Program-made: the position numbers and the translations under genes
Assembly: GCA_012960035.1 (NCBI GenBank)
Contig: DUBZ01000124.1
Coordinates: forward strand, 144,591 to 208,590
From: Myxococcales bacterium
GTDB taxonomy: Bacteria; Myxococcota_A; UBA9160; UBA4427
Length of the DNA: 64,000 bases
Direction of reading: 5' to 3'
The notes under the pieces: generated by a model
Database searches by the model: none
What the model was told of the DNA's origin: nothing
What the model saw: only the letters and a program-made list of their open reading frames with translations
Shown here: piece by piece, positions 46,305 to 56,505 of the stretch
Layout of the letters: each line of letters starts with the position of its first letter
How positions within the stretch are numbered: the stretch's first letter is position 1

Positions 46305-46877
46305 TTGCGGAACATCGATCCCAGCGTTTTCATCGCAGACACTGCTGCCATCTTCGGTAACGTCATGATTGGCGAAGGGTCGAGCGTGTGGTTTAACACC
46401 GTAATCCGATGCGAAAGCCACGAAGTCCGCATTGGTCGCTATAGCAACGTGCAAGACTTCGCGATGCTGCACGTCGGCTACAACCACCCGACCGTGATTG
46501 GAGATTTCTGTTCGATCACCCATCGCGCGACGATCCACGGGGCAACCATTGGAGACGGATGCCTGATCGGGATCGACGCCACCGTGATGGACGGCGCGGT
46601 GATCGGCGCCGGTTCGATCGTCGGCGGAGGAGCGGTAGTGCCCGAAGGGAAGGAATACCCGCCTGGCTCCATTGTCGTGGGAACCCCCGCGAAGGCCGTT
46701 AAAGAGCGTGACAACCACCGCGCGAACCGACTCAATGCCTGGCTCTACCACCGAAACGCGCAGGCGTACAAGGTGGGGGACCACCGCGCGTGGGAAGGCG
46801 AAGACTTCATCCGTTGGCGCAAGGAGATCAAGCACGCGATCAGCACTGACGAAGACTTGAAAGTGCTCGAGCCGTAG
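46305..46877 (+). CDS. Gamma carbonic anhydrase family protein
   Basis: A 190-residue left-handed beta-helix protein of hexapeptide repeats. The zinc His triad appears in MLHVGYNHP and SITHRATIHG (about 63-88), matching gamma carbonic anhydrase/YrdA proteins. Such proteins interconvert CO2 and bicarbonate or are inactive structural relatives. The C-terminal helix (RANRLNAWLYHRNAQAYK) is longer than in YrdA. The start is TTG at 46305 with GGAG 6 bp upstream. Third gene of the amidohydrolase-TraB operon. Confidence 0.88.
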   Translation: MRNIDPSVFIADTAAIFGNVMIGEGSSVWFNTVIRCESHEVRIGRYSNVQDFAMLHVGYNHPTVIGDFCSITHRATIHGATIGDGCLIGIDATVMDGAVIGAGSIVGGGAVVPEGKEYPPGSIVVGTPAKAVKERDNHRANRLNAWLYHRNAQAYKVGDHRAWEGEDFIRWRKEIKHAISTDEDLKVLEP

Positions 46878-46898
46878 AACCCCGCGACGACGTGCGCG

Positions 46899-47591
46899 CT
46901 ACGACTCCAACCCGTCGAACATCAAGTTGACGCCGGCTTGGATCGACTCGCGGCAGCCAGCGTCGGACACCTGACCGTTCGACCATGCGATGCGGGCGCC
47001 AAGTGTAATGTGAAACAACGCCTGAGCGGCTTGCAACACGTTTGCACTCGACGATAGGTCTTTGTTCTTCCTACCCATCTGCAAAATTTCGGCGAGCAGC
47101 CCGACGGTTCGATCGTAAAGGGCGAGCACCCTGCGCGAGACACGGGCTTCAGGTCGCGTCGTCGACCGCAATGCGATCAAGGTGAGATCGCGGTCTCGGG
47201 TCAGGAGTTCGTGTTGCACGTCGATAAAGTGTGCGACGCGGTCGCGGGTTGAACGATCGCGATCGTCGGTCTTGCGGAACTGCGCCCAAGCATCTTCTTG
47301 CAAATCGGCGAGTTCTTCGATCAAGAGTTCTTCTTTGCTCTTCACGTGGCGATAGATCGAACTCGCCCCCATGCCGGCTTCGGCCGCGATCGCACGCAGC
47401 GTCGCTCCATCAAAGCCTTTTTCGCGGAACAACGACAGCGCGGCTGCGCGAATGCGCGCACGACTCTTTCGCCCTCTTACAAGACGCCCATCGTCGTCGC
47501 GTAGCGGGACACGGCTGCGGGGATTGGGCGCCGCGGCTCGATTTGTCGCGCCGCTCTCACGGCGGGTTGAAGGTGTAGACGGATGGGCCAA
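46899..47591 (-). CDS. TetR/AcrR family transcriptional regulator
   Basis: A 230-residue repressor with an unusually long Arg/Pro-rich N-terminal extension (about 1-40). The helix-turn-helix follows: RIRAAALSLFREKGFDGATL and RAIAAEAGMGASSIYRHVKSK (about 47-87). The C-terminal ligand domain is helical and specific to this protein. It is convergent with the gamma carbonic anhydrase gene and followed upstream, 143 bp away, by the E2-like acyltransferase on the same strand, a plausible target. The ligand is unknown. Confidence 0.9.
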   Translation of the reverse strand: MAHPSTPSTRRESGATNRAAAPNPRSRVPLRDDDGRLVRGRKSRARIRAAALSLFREKGFDGATLRAIAAEAGMGASSIYRHVKSKEELLIEELADLQEDAWAQFRKTDDRDRSTRDRVAHFIDVQHELLTRDRDLTLIALRSTTRPEARVSRRVLALYDRTVGLLAEILQMGRKNKDLSSSANVLQAAQALFHITLGARIAWSNGQVSDAGCRESIQAGVNLMFDGLES

Positions 47592-47734
47592 TGGAATCCT
47601 CGTGAAGGCGAACAGAATCGCATATCTAGCTTGGACGAGACAACAGACAAAACATCATCGGGGCGTATCTGTGCAGATCTTCAATGCGCGTTATCGAGCC
47701 AAAAATAAGCAACTCCTTGAAATCACAGAGATTT

Positions 47735-48541
47735 TTAGCGCAACTCGCCGGGCTTTTCGAGCTTGTCTTTGATCTGGCCCATGGTGGTCGCGGCGTACAG
47801 CCCGTCTTCGACTCGCTCGTCGTAGCTGTATTGGACGTTCATCACGCGCTTGCCGTCGGCGCGCTCGTGGACCTTGCCAATCACGCCAAACGCCGAGCAC
47901 GTGCCGTATTCCCACAGGTGGTGGTAGCCGGCGTCGAGTCCCACTGACCCCAGGTTCGCGATGAAGACCGATGTAAAGAGCGGATCGTCGTCGATCATCT
48001 TCTTGGGGAGCAAGTGCAGCATATTCGCTTTGTGGAGGAGCCACACCGCGGCCCGCGTGACGAACACCGGCATCATCATCGCGAGATTGATCTCTTTGTC
48101 ACTGGTCGTCACTTCGCCGCTGCGCCGCTTGCGAATGCGACCCATGATGGAATCGACCATTTCTTCGAGCGTCTCGTCTTCGGGAAAAACTCGCTTCACG
48201 GTATGCATAGGTGCACCGTCTTCGAGCGACTGTTTGGCAGTAAACGTGATGGCGACATGATTGCGCTGCCACAGACGTCCGCCGGCAACAAAGCGATTGA
48301 CGTTTGGGCGCGCGTGATACGCCATCGCGAGCGCACGAAGGTAAAGGTGAAAGAGCGTCATGCGACGGTTTTCTTCGCGCCCTTCGTTGTAACGCTCGAC
48401 GAATGCGATCGCTTCGTCAACTTCGATTTCGGTCGTGTAGAGCACCAACGCGTCGTTTCGCCGCGGCGAAACAAAGGGCATGAATGCGCGCATGCGAGAC
48501 AGGTTCTCGATCTTATGTCCGTCGGGTCGCTTTCCAAACAT
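47735..48541 (-). CDS. Stand-alone E2-like acyltransferase domain lacking the catalytic His
   Basis: A 268-residue protein with the fold of the catalytic domain of 2-oxo acid dehydrogenase E2 but without lipoyl or peripheral-subunit-binding domains. The N-terminus resembles the E2 start (SRMRAFMPFVSPRRND), with FVAGGRLWQRNHVAITF in the middle. Near the C-terminus the E2 active-site motif D-H-R-x-x-D-G reads YDERVEDG, with Glu (codon 47816-47818) for His. It cannot use the standard transacylase chemistry and may be a structural or other-acyltransferase relative. No E1 or E3 gene is nearby. Confidence 0.75.
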   Translation of the reverse strand: MFGKRPDGHKIENLSRMRAFMPFVSPRRNDALVLYTTEIEVDEAIAFVERYNEGREENRRMTLFHLYLRALAMAYHARPNVNRFVAGGRLWQRNHVAITFTAKQSLEDGAPMHTVKRVFPEDETLEEMVDSIMGRIRKRRSGEVTTSDKEINLAMMMPVFVTRAAVWLLHKANMLHLLPKKMIDDDPLFTSVFIANLGSVGLDAGYHHLWEYGTCSAFGVIGKVHERADGKRVMNVQYSYDERVEDGLYAATTMGQIKDKLEKPGELR

Positions 48542-48666
48542 GCTTTTCTCCGGTTGGGCTGTTCTTGCGCTGTGGGGACGATGATGTTGCGAAGTGGTTG
48601 AAGTTCATCGGCACTGCGAGCTGTGCGTTACGCTCAGGATGTATGGTGCCCGGTACGCGGTGTTTA

Positions 48667-49365
48667 TCAAACTCTCGCCGCGCGGGACATACACCAGACG
48701 GTCGTGCCGAACGCTTCGAGCGCGCGCTCAACTTCGAAGCCCGCCGACTGATAGAAAGCCACGAGTTCTTTGCGGTCCGTCTCCAAGTAGCCCGGCATCT
48801 TGCGCGCGTCGACATCTGCAAGCCAGGTGTCGAGTAGCCGCCGACCGAACCCGCGTCGCTGACGCGCCGGGTGGACGGCGAGCAGGCTCAAATAACAGTG
48901 GGGTTCGGTTGGATGCCATTCGTCGAGCTGGCGGTAGAGCTGTCCCCAGCGGTGCATGATGCGGAAGCCCTGCCCCCACAAGCAGCGCAGCTGTACGGAG
49001 ACCGGCGGGAGGGCCGCGGGATACCCCCCGGGGTGAAGGGCAATCAAGCCTCCGGAAATTCCACCGTCGGCCACTTCAGGAGCATGAGCCGGCGCTTCGC
49101 ACAGCACCTTCCGGAACGAGAACCGTCTGCTCGCGACCAGAGACGCAGTCATTCCGTAGGTATTTACCATCAATCGATGGGCTCGATTCCCGCGAATCAC
49201 GGCCCGATTGATCGGATTGTCGCGCAACGCGAACGCGAGGGTCCCCGACGCTGTCTGTTCGAGTTCGCTGCCGAGATCGAGGATTTGCGCGGAAGCACAA
49301 GATTCGTCGCCACCCCCCACGGCGCCGGAGGCAAGCGAGTCCGCTTTCGGAGGAAAATTCGGCAC
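48667..49365 (-). CDS. GNAT family N-acetyltransferase
   Basis: A 232-residue acetyltransferase. The acetyl-CoA binding motif is LLAVHPARQRRGFGRRLLD (about 161-179), with the Q/R-x-x-G-x-G core RRGFGR, preceded by HCYLS and followed by GYLETDRKELVAFYQSAGF, where the last strand and helix sit. The N-terminal 50 residues are not conserved. Substrate unknown; similar GNATs next to surface or metabolic genes act on small amines. It is a single gene divergent from the TPR-cyclase operon. Confidence 0.85.
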   Translation of the reverse strand: MPNFPPKADSLASGAVGGGDESCASAQILDLGSELEQTASGTLAFALRDNPINRAVIRGNRAHRLMVNTYGMTASLVASRRFSFRKVLCEAPAHAPEVADGGISGGLIALHPGGYPAALPPVSVQLRCLWGQGFRIMHRWGQLYRQLDEWHPTEPHCYLSLLAVHPARQRRGFGRRLLDTWLADVDARKMPGYLETDRKELVAFYQSAGFEVERALEAFGTTVWCMSRAARV

Positions 49366-49454
49366 GGGGGCGATGTTACCACCTCGTCGAGCGACTCACC
49401 GCCGGGCGACGAGGTTCGGTCAAGCCGGAGGCCTTTTGGCGCGATAAGGAATAC

Positions 49455-49655
49455 ATGCCGGCTCCGACACTAAAGAACCTTCGCGCCCAGGCGTCGATGG
49501 CGATGCGCACCTGCGACTTCGAAGACGCGCTTGCGACTGATTGTGAGCTTGAAGTACACGAACCCGACAATCCCACATGGCCTCAACGCAAGGCCGAAAT
49601 TTTCGAACAACAAGAGATCCCCGACCAAGCTGGCAACGGCGGATCGATCCTATGA
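49455..49655 (+). CDS. Small TPR-like protein coupled to the cyclase
   Basis: A 66-residue frame whose helices (LRAQASMAMRTCDFEDALAT and CELEVHEPDNPTWPQRKAEI) look like one and a half TPR repeats. AAGGAAT precedes its ATG, and its TGA overlaps the ATG of the cyclase gene (ATGA, 49652-49655). This supports a real, translationally coupled small gene, or the surviving start of a longer TPR protein. No direct family match is recalled. Confidence 0.5.
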   Translation: MPAPTLKNLRAQASMAMRTCDFEDALATDCELEVHEPDNPTWPQRKAEIFEQQEIPDQAGNGGSIL

Positions 49656-51358
49656 GTGATCCGACAACCCAGGAGCAAAATGACCGCCTCCACAAGAAGA
49701 TCTTGCGACTGACGTACCAGGTTCGCGGAAATGAACGCGTCGTCGAAACCGAGGCCAGCGAAATGACCGTCGGGCGGGCGGGTGACACCGACCTGCAGAT
49801 CGTCGACGAAAGCGTGTCGCGGCATCACGCGAAGTTTGTCCGTGGACCCCAGGGCTATGAGATCGTCGATCTCAACAGTAAGAACCACGTCAAGCTCAAC
49901 ACGTACCGGGTCGAGCGCCAGTTGTTGCGTCACGGCGATCGGATCGACATTGGCGCAGCGCGAATCTTCATCGAACTGATCGACCGACCCAAGTCGAACC
50001 CGGCAAACGTGGTGTTCGCTGAAGCCGATGAGCGCCCCATGCAACGCACGGGCGTCATTGCTGTCGATCACATGGACTTGCTCCTCAATTCGAAGGTTGA
50101 CCTCAATTCGCTTTCGGATTGGAACTCGAAAGCGAGTTGGCCCAAGGACGAACCGGGCGCCAACGTAAGCGCCAGCGATGCAGGCAAGCTCTTGCGGCTC
50201 GTGAGCGACGCAGCGGAAACGCTGCTGAGTTGTGAGTCCTTGGACGAGACACTCGACCGCATCCTGGGCCTCGTATTCAACAGCTTGCCCGTCGAACGCG
50301 GCGTGATTTGCTTGTACGACGAACGCAACGACCAGATCGTGCCCAAGGTGATGCGCAACCTCGAAGGCCACCCGGACGATCGAATTACGATCAGCAACCA
50401 GATCGCGCAATGCTGCATCAACGAAAAACGCGCGATCTTGGTTCAGGACGCACTCGCGGACCGACAGTTCGGAGGCGCCCAAAGCGTCATCATGCTCGAC
50501 ATTCGTTCGGCCATGTGTGCGCCGTTATATCGGGATGGCCGGGTCATCGGCGTGGTCTACGTCGACCGCACGTCTCCGAGCGAACACTTCGACACTCATC
50601 ACCTTCAAGCGTTGAGCGCACTGGCGATCATTTCTGCGGTCGCGGTCGAGCAGGGAACGTTGCGCGACAACATCGCGCGCGAAAAAGACATGCGGGCCAA
50701 ACTCGCGCGCTACTGCGCACCCGCAGTGGTCGATCGCATTACGAACAGCAACGGCGCCGTGCATCCCGGCATGGAATCCCACGAAGGGGAAGTGAGCGTG
50801 CTCTTTGCAGACCTCACCGACTTCACTTCGATGGCAGAAAACCTTCGACCCCGAGACGTCATCCGCGTCCTTAACCAAATTTTCGAACGCTTGTGTGGCG
50901 CAGTCTTCGACTACGAAGGCACCCTTGATAAGTTTAGCGGTGACGGCATGATGGCGTTCTTCGGCGCACCCCTCGCACAGCCCGACCACGCAGAACGCGC
51001 CGTTCGCGCGGCGTTACGAATGCAGGCGCTCCTCGCCGACGTCAACGCCAACGCGCACAAGGGTCGCTTCATCTCGATGCGCATCGGCATCAACTCAGGG
51101 CCGGTCGTCGTTGGCGATATTGGCTCGCCCCAGCGCAAGGACTACACGGTCATCGGCGACGTGGTCAACATTGCAAGCCGGCTCGAGTCATCCGTGGCGC
51201 AGCCGGGCCAGGTTGTGATTGGGCCTCGCACCTATCGGCAGACGGCATCACTCTTCAACTGCCAAGAACTCGAGGCTGTGCGCCTCAAAGGCCGCATTCG
51301 CACCGTGAAGCCGTACCTGGTGCTCGGTCGCCAAGACGACCCCGCGTCGACGCGCTAG
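49652..51358 (+). CDS. FHA-GAF adenylate/guanylate cyclase
   Basis: A 568-residue cytoplasmic class III nucleotidyl cyclase. An FHA domain (about 35-110: MTVGRAGDTDLQI, SVSRHHAKF, LNSKNHVKLN) should bind phosphothreonine. A GAF domain spans about 180-335. The catalytic domain starts at VSVLFADLTDFTSM (two metal Asp) and has LDKFSGDGMMAFFG with adenine-contacting Lys, IGINSGPVVVGDIG and YTVIGDVVNIASRLES with the transition-state Asn/Arg. Lys plus Asp/Thr favour cAMP. ATG at 49652 overlaps the small TPR gene. The layout suggests cAMP output gated by a Ser/Thr kinase via FHA and a ligand via GAF. Confidence 0.92.
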   Translation: MSDPTTQEQNDRLHKKILRLTYQVRGNERVVETEASEMTVGRAGDTDLQIVDESVSRHHAKFVRGPQGYEIVDLNSKNHVKLNTYRVERQLLRHGDRIDIGAARIFIELIDRPKSNPANVVFAEADERPMQRTGVIAVDHMDLLLNSKVDLNSLSDWNSKASWPKDEPGANVSASDAGKLLRLVSDAAETLLSCESLDETLDRILGLVFNSLPVERGVICLYDERNDQIVPKVMRNLEGHPDDRITISNQIAQCCINEKRAILVQDALADRQFGGAQSVIMLDIRSAMCAPLYRDGRVIGVVYVDRTSPSEHFDTHHLQALSALAIISAVAVEQGTLRDNIAREKDMRAKLARYCAPAVVDRITNSNGAVHPGMESHEGEVSVLFADLTDFTSMAENLRPRDVIRVLNQIFERLCGAVFDYEGTLDKFSGDGMMAFFGAPLAQPDHAERAVRAALRMQALLADVNANAHKGRFISMRIGINSGPVVVGDIGSPQRKDYTVIGDVVNIASRLESSVAQPGQVVIGPRTYRQTASLFNCQELEAVRLKGRIRTVKPYLVLGRQDDPASTR

Positions 51359-51473
51359 CGCGCACCCGTCGCACAACATTGGCGTGCGCGCGCTTTCAAC
51401 TTGCTAGGATGGCCGGCCATCTAGATCGACACCGACAGCGACCCAGCGTCGCGTTGTCGAGGAGTAAGCGCCG

Positions 51474-52688
51474 GTGAGTAGAGCCAAGTCGAACAGTGCA
51501 GCCGACCAAGCGTTGTCGGAACGAATTCTTGTTCCCACCTACCTCCCGCAGCCCATGACGCTGGTGCGCGGCGAGGGGTGCAAGCTCTGGGACGCCGAGG
51601 GGAACGAATACCTCGACATGATGGGCGGCATTGCGACCGCGGCCCTCGGCCACTGCAACCCGAAGGTCGCCGAAGCGTTGGCGCACCAAGCTGGCCAGTT
51701 GTGGCACGTGTCAAACTTGTACACGACCACGCCGCAACTCGACTTGGCCACGCGCCTGATCGAGCACTCGTTTGCCGACCGTGTGTTCTTTGCCAACTCA
51801 GGTGCCGAAGCCAATGAAGTCGCCCTCAAACTTGCGCGGCGACACTTCTACGTTGGCAAGCAAGACCGAACCGAGATCGTCGCGTTCGACGGGAGTTTTC
51901 ACGGGCGAACACTCCTCACCCTGACCGCAACGGGCCAGCCCGGGTATCGAGAAGGCTTCGAGCCTGTCGTACCCGGGATTCATCACGCGCCGTACAACGA
52001 CCTCGAAGCAACCAAGAAGTGGGTCGGCGACCGCACCGCTGCGATTTTGGTGGAGCCCATCAAGGGTGAAGGCGGCGTTCGCCCCGCAACGCAAGAGTTC
52101 TTGAGTGGACTTCGCGCGCTTGCAGACGAACGTGGCTGCTTGCTCATCTTCGATGAGATCCAAACCGGTATGGGACGCACCGGCGCGCTATTCGCCTATG
52201 AAAAGTACGGGGTCGTTCCCGACATCATGACCCTCGCAAAGGCGCTTGGAAACGGGATCCCGATTGGCGCCATGTTGACCCGCAACGAAATTGCAGCAGC
52301 GCTCGTGCCCGGAACGCACGGCTCGACCTTTGGTGGCAACCCACTCGCGACCGCTTGCGGAGCAGCGGTGATGAGCGAACTCACCGAAGGTGGCGTACTC
52401 GCGCAAGCCGAACAAACGGGAATACAACTCGGCGAACGCCTCGACGCAATGGCAACACGCCTCGGTGCAGCTCGGGTCGTCGAAGCACGGGGCGTTGGCA
52501 TGCTGCGCGGCATCGAACTCACGAAGCCAGCCGACGATGTCGTCACGGGTTGCAGAGAAGCCGGCGTACTCGTCATTTCAGCAGGCGCGAACGTCGTACG
52601 CCTCGCGCCACCGCTCACGATCAGCGAGGCCGAGATCGAACGCGGCGTCACCGTGCTCGAAGACGTGATCGCGCGCGTAATCGCCTAG
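51474..52688 (+). CDS. argD: Acetylornithine/succinylornithine aminotransferase
   Basis: A PLP enzyme of arginine (and often lysine) synthesis. The 404-residue protein has the class III aminotransferase motifs: VRGEGCKLWDAEGNEYLDM, FFANSGAEANEVALKLARRH, FHGRTLLTLTATGQ, LIFDEIQTGMGRTG with the PLP ring Asp, and LAKALGNGIPIGAM with the Schiff-base Lys, then THGSTFGGNPLA. GTG start at 51474 has GGAG 9 bp upstream. No other arg gene is adjacent. Confidence 0.93.
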   Translation: MSRAKSNSAADQALSERILVPTYLPQPMTLVRGEGCKLWDAEGNEYLDMMGGIATAALGHCNPKVAEALAHQAGQLWHVSNLYTTTPQLDLATRLIEHSFADRVFFANSGAEANEVALKLARRHFYVGKQDRTEIVAFDGSFHGRTLLTLTATGQPGYREGFEPVVPGIHHAPYNDLEATKKWVGDRTAAILVEPIKGEGGVRPATQEFLSGLRALADERGCLLIFDEIQTGMGRTGALFAYEKYGVVPDIMTLAKALGNGIPIGAMLTRNEIAAALVPGTHGSTFGGNPLATACGAAVMSELTEGGVLAQAEQTGIQLGERLDAMATRLGAARVVEARGVGMLRGIELTKPADDVVTGCREAGVLVISAGANVVRLAPPLTISEAEIERGVTVLEDVIARVIA

Positions 52689-52692
52689 AGAT

Positions 52693-53475
52693 CTATTCGC
52701 CCGACCAGTTTGGCTTGCGCTTCTGGGCGAACGCCATGGGTCCTTCGATGAAGTCCTTGCTCTTGAACATCGTGTGCACCGACTCGTAGTGAGCTTCGGT
52801 GGCTTCCTTGATGCTGCCGTACTGAAGCCCCTCCATCGCCGACTGCTTCGATGCACGGACAGACAACGGCGCGCACTCTGCGATCTGTTCCGCCCAGCGT
52901 CGCGCCGCGGACAACAACTCGTCGTGGGGAACGACTTCATTCACAAAGCCCAGGCTCATGCCTTCTTCAGCGCTCACGCGACGACCGGTGAGCATCATCC
53001 CCATCGCGTGCTTCAAACCGATTTGTCGCGGAAGCCGGTGCATGCCCCCCGCGAGGGCGGCGAGTCCAACCCGTGGCTCAGGCAGGGCAAAGATCGCCTT
53101 TTCGCTCGCCACGATGAGGTCGCAGGCCAGCGCGATTTCGAACCCCCCGCCCATCGCCACGCCGTTCACCGCTGCAATGACGGGTTTGTTCATGTCGTAA
53201 CGTGAGGTCAAGCCGCCGAAGCCGTTCACCGGGATCTCGAGGTCTCCCGACATCCCGCCGCTCGCCTGAAACTTAAGATCGTTGCCCGCCGAAAACGCGC
53301 GGTCGCCAGCGCCGGTGATGATGGCCACCCAGAGATCCGGGTCCGCATCGAAATCGTCAAAGATCTTGCCGAGTTCAACGTTGGCCATGGGATGCAGTGA
53401 ATTCATCACCTCGGGACGGTTGATGGTGACGGTAAGAATGCGTCCGTCGGCTTCAGCTGTGCAGTATTCGGGCAT
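52693..53475 (-). CDS. Enoyl-CoA hydratase/isomerase family protein
   Basis: A 260-residue crotonase-fold enzyme for hydration or isomerisation of enoyl-CoA. The oxyanion-hole segments are AFSAGNDLKF and NGVAMGGGFEIALACDLI; LPEPRVGLAALAGG supplies the second catalytic Glu region. The end NWSGE is typical of short-chain hydratases. It is convergent with argD (4-bp gap) and 57 bp downstream of DAHP synthase on the same strand. It suits a fatty-acid-oxidising lifestyle; the specific substrate is not evident. Confidence 0.9.
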   Translation of the reverse strand: MPEYCTAEADGRILTVTINRPEVMNSLHPMANVELGKIFDDFDADPDLWVAIITGAGDRAFSAGNDLKFQASGGMSGDLEIPVNGFGGLTSRYDMNKPVIAAVNGVAMGGGFEIALACDLIVASEKAIFALPEPRVGLAALAGGMHRLPRQIGLKHAMGMMLTGRRVSAEEGMSLGFVNEVVPHDELLSAARRWAEQIAECAPLSVRASKQSAMEGLQYGSIKEATEAHYESVHTMFKSKDFIEGPMAFAQKRKPNWSGE

Positions 53476-53532
53476 GGGGTCTCCGGTAGAAGGCTTCGTG
53501 AAATGAGGCTGTGCGGTGAAAATTCGGCGCGA

Positions 53533-54597
<1,065 letters not shown>

Positions 54598-54722
54598 CGA
54601 CTTCCCTTTCTGACGCGCGGGGTTTTCGCTCGCGCAGCACTTTGCGTCACGCGCCCGGCGAAGCCGCGTATCATAAAGCGCAAGCGAACCCGCGCGCCAC
54701 ACGAGAAGCGAGCTCAAACCCG

Positions 54723-55313
54723 GTGAACACCCCCGCCCATGCACTGATTGCCGTTGCAAGCCTCGCAGGGGGGTCGAGGCGTCCGTTTGCGCGGCATGCG
54801 GTGGCGGGCGCTTTGCTACCCGACATCCCGATGTTCGGCTTCTATTTGTGGCAACGCGGCTATGTCGGCCTTTCCGAAAACCAGATCTGGAATGAGACCT
54901 ACTTCAAGCCCGACTGGCAACTGTTCTTCGACACGTTCAATTCCGCGCCGCTTGTGCTGTTGGGGTTTGCATTGACGAGCCTTGCAAACCCCAGCGTTCG
55001 GCAGGGCCTGCAAGTTTTTTTCGGCGCGATGCTGCTCCACATTATGGTCGACTTGCCACTCCACCACGACGATGGTCACCGGCATTTTCTGCCGCTCAGC
55101 GAATGGCGATTCGAAAGCCCGATCTCTTACTGGGACCCGGCGCATGCCGGCATGTATGGCGCGGGTCTCGAACTCTTGTGCGTGCTTGGAGCGTCTTCCA
55201 TCATTTGGCGTCGCACCCAGGCACGCTGGGTGCGCGTGCTAGTCGGGACATTGAGCGCGCTTTCACTCTTCGTTTACGCCGGCTTCTATTGGGTACGGGG
55301 TTGGGTGGAATAG
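54723..55313 (+). CDS. Integral membrane protein, YdjM-like metal-dependent hydrolase family
   Basis: A 196-residue membrane protein with about five spans. It starts TPAHALIAVASLAGG and contains AVAGALLPDIPMF, HIMVDLPLHHDDGHRHF and SYWDPAHAGM, the His/Asp clusters seen in YdjM/DUF457-like putative metal-dependent hydrolases. These residues may bind metal at the membrane face; no reaction is established. The GTG at 54723 fits the family N-terminus, but no strong Shine-Dalgarno is visible. Divergent from DAHP synthase. Confidence 0.65.
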   Translation: MNTPAHALIAVASLAGGSRRPFARHAVAGALLPDIPMFGFYLWQRGYVGLSENQIWNETYFKPDWQLFFDTFNSAPLVLLGFALTSLANPSVRQGLQVFFGAMLLHIMVDLPLHHDDGHRHFLPLSEWRFESPISYWDPAHAGMYGAGLELLCVLGASSIIWRRTQARWVRVLVGTLSALSLFVYAGFYWVRGWVE

Positions 55314-55370
55314 CGTCAACCCCGGGCGCAAAGGCGTTTCACCGCACCCATCCCGACTTGGCGTTTAAAG

Positions 55371-55447
55371 TGGCACCCCGAACAGGACTTGAACCTGTGA
55401 CCCGTCGCTTAGAAGGCGACTGCTCTATCCAGCTGAGCTACCGGGGC
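55371..55447 (-). tRNA. tRNA-Arg (anticodon TCT)
   Basis: A complete 77-nt cloverleaf including encoded CCA. The anticodon arm is GTCGC-CT-TCT-AA-GCGAC, the T-arm ACAGG-TTCAAGT-CCTGT and the D-arm GCTC...GAGC. The acceptor pairs GCCCCGG with TCGGGGT (two G-T pairs). It reads AGA/AGG codons. Confidence 0.97.
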
Positions 55448-55583
55448 TGAAATCGCGTCAAGAGTAGCCGCTCTGTCGGGTCCGGGCGCGGAAATGGCGG
55501 GATCGAGTGCGGCGGAGTCGCGATAAGTGCCCGCGCGCGTTGACACTCTCAAGGCTGCTCCCTAAGTTCACGCTCCTTCCTGT

Positions 55584-55661
55584 GGTGGGTGTAGCTCAGT
55601 TGGTTAGAGCGCCGGATTGTGATTCCGGAGGTCGCGGGTTCAATTCCCGTCATCCACCCCA
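55584..55661 (+). tRNA. tRNA-His (anticodon GTG)
   Basis: Complete cloverleaf with encoded CCA. The anticodon arm is CCGGA-TT-GTG-AT-TCCGG and the T-arm GCGGG-TTCAATT-CCCGT. The acceptor GTGGGTG pairs with CATCCAC, and an extra G at 55584 faces the C discriminator, the identity element of tRNA-His. Confidence 0.97.
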
Positions 55662-56198
55662 AGAATGCCCGTCCTTGAATTCGGTTTCGATGTTTTCGAC
55701 TCGATGTTTGGTGGACGGGCGGCTTTCGATTCTTCGTTGCCCTGCCCTCGACCGTTGCGAAGTCCGTGCCCCGAGATGCGGCTTGCCGAAGCTGCTGAAT
55801 CCGGGCCCTTGGGCGGGGCGCCGGGGTCCGCCGATGAATTGTCGTGCTCAACGGGAAAGTCATTTCTGGCTTTGATCGGAGATCTCGATCCACAGCGTCC
55901 CAGGCCAGCCGGCACCTGATTCGCCCCCTCGGACCGACCTGATCGGCCGGTGTTCGACCCGGAATCTGAGCGTCAATGGGCCCAACCTCGGCGAATTGCT
56001 CGCGGTGAGCGGGTGGAAAAAAATGTGGCGACCCTACGCTCGCTTTCCGGGGCTCCGCCCTTCATTGATCTGCAACTCTGTTCGCGCTTTATCTCTAATC
56101 TATTGAATTCACAAAGAAATTCCATAATTAACGGAACCAAATGCCAAATGCCGCCCGACGGTTTTACCCCTGCGACATCGCCCCGATGGACGCTAACA
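55662..56198. other. Non-coding stretch after tRNA-His, nothing recognised
   Basis: About 540 bp without a convincing gene. It becomes AT-rich from about 56090 to 56130, unlike the surrounding sequence, just before the HTH gene. Frames here give low-complexity or Arg-rich products. Confidence 0.4.
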
Positions 56199-56224
56199 TT
56201 GACATATCGGCCGGGATGACCGGC
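56199..56224 (+). promoter_or_regulatory. Candidate -35 box and dyad operator of the HTH gene
   Basis: TTGACA (56199-56204) lies about 60 bp upstream of the HTH gene. It is followed by the dyad gccgg-gatga-ccggc (56210-56224), a possible autorepression site placed in the promoter spacer. No good -10 box follows, so this is tentative. Confidence 0.3.
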
Positions 56225-56265
56225 GGCAAACCATCGTTTGCAAGAACACCCCTCAGAGGCTCGGC

Positions 56266-56505
56266 ATGAACAGAATACGCGCGGCAAGACAAGCGCTTGG
56301 ATGGACGCAAAATCAACTCGCTCGTAAGGCGGGCATATCCACACGAACAATTCACGCAGTTGAAAAAGGCATGACGTGTCGTCAAGCAACCAAGCGCTTG
56401 ATCTTGAACGCGCTCAGTGTGCCGTGGGAACTGCGCAACGAATACTTCGGCCCGATGGTGCGAAGCGTTCGCATCCACGAAGAACAAATACAAAAGTCGG
56501 CGTAG
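56266..56505 (+). CDS. Small XRE-type helix-turn-helix regulator
   Basis: A 79-residue DNA-binding protein. The Cro/C1-type helix-turn-helix covers about residues 4-55: RAARQALGWTQNQLARKAGI, STRTIHAVEKGM and ATKRLILNAL. It is little more than the DNA-binding domain. GAGG lies 7 bp before the ATG. Such small regulators often belong to prophages, toxin-antitoxin modules or islands; it sits close to tRNA genes, and no toxin partner is evident next to it. Confidence 0.82.
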   Translation: MNRIRAARQALGWTQNQLARKAGISTRTIHAVEKGMTCRQATKRLILNALSVPWELRNEYFGPMVRSVRIHEEQIQKSA

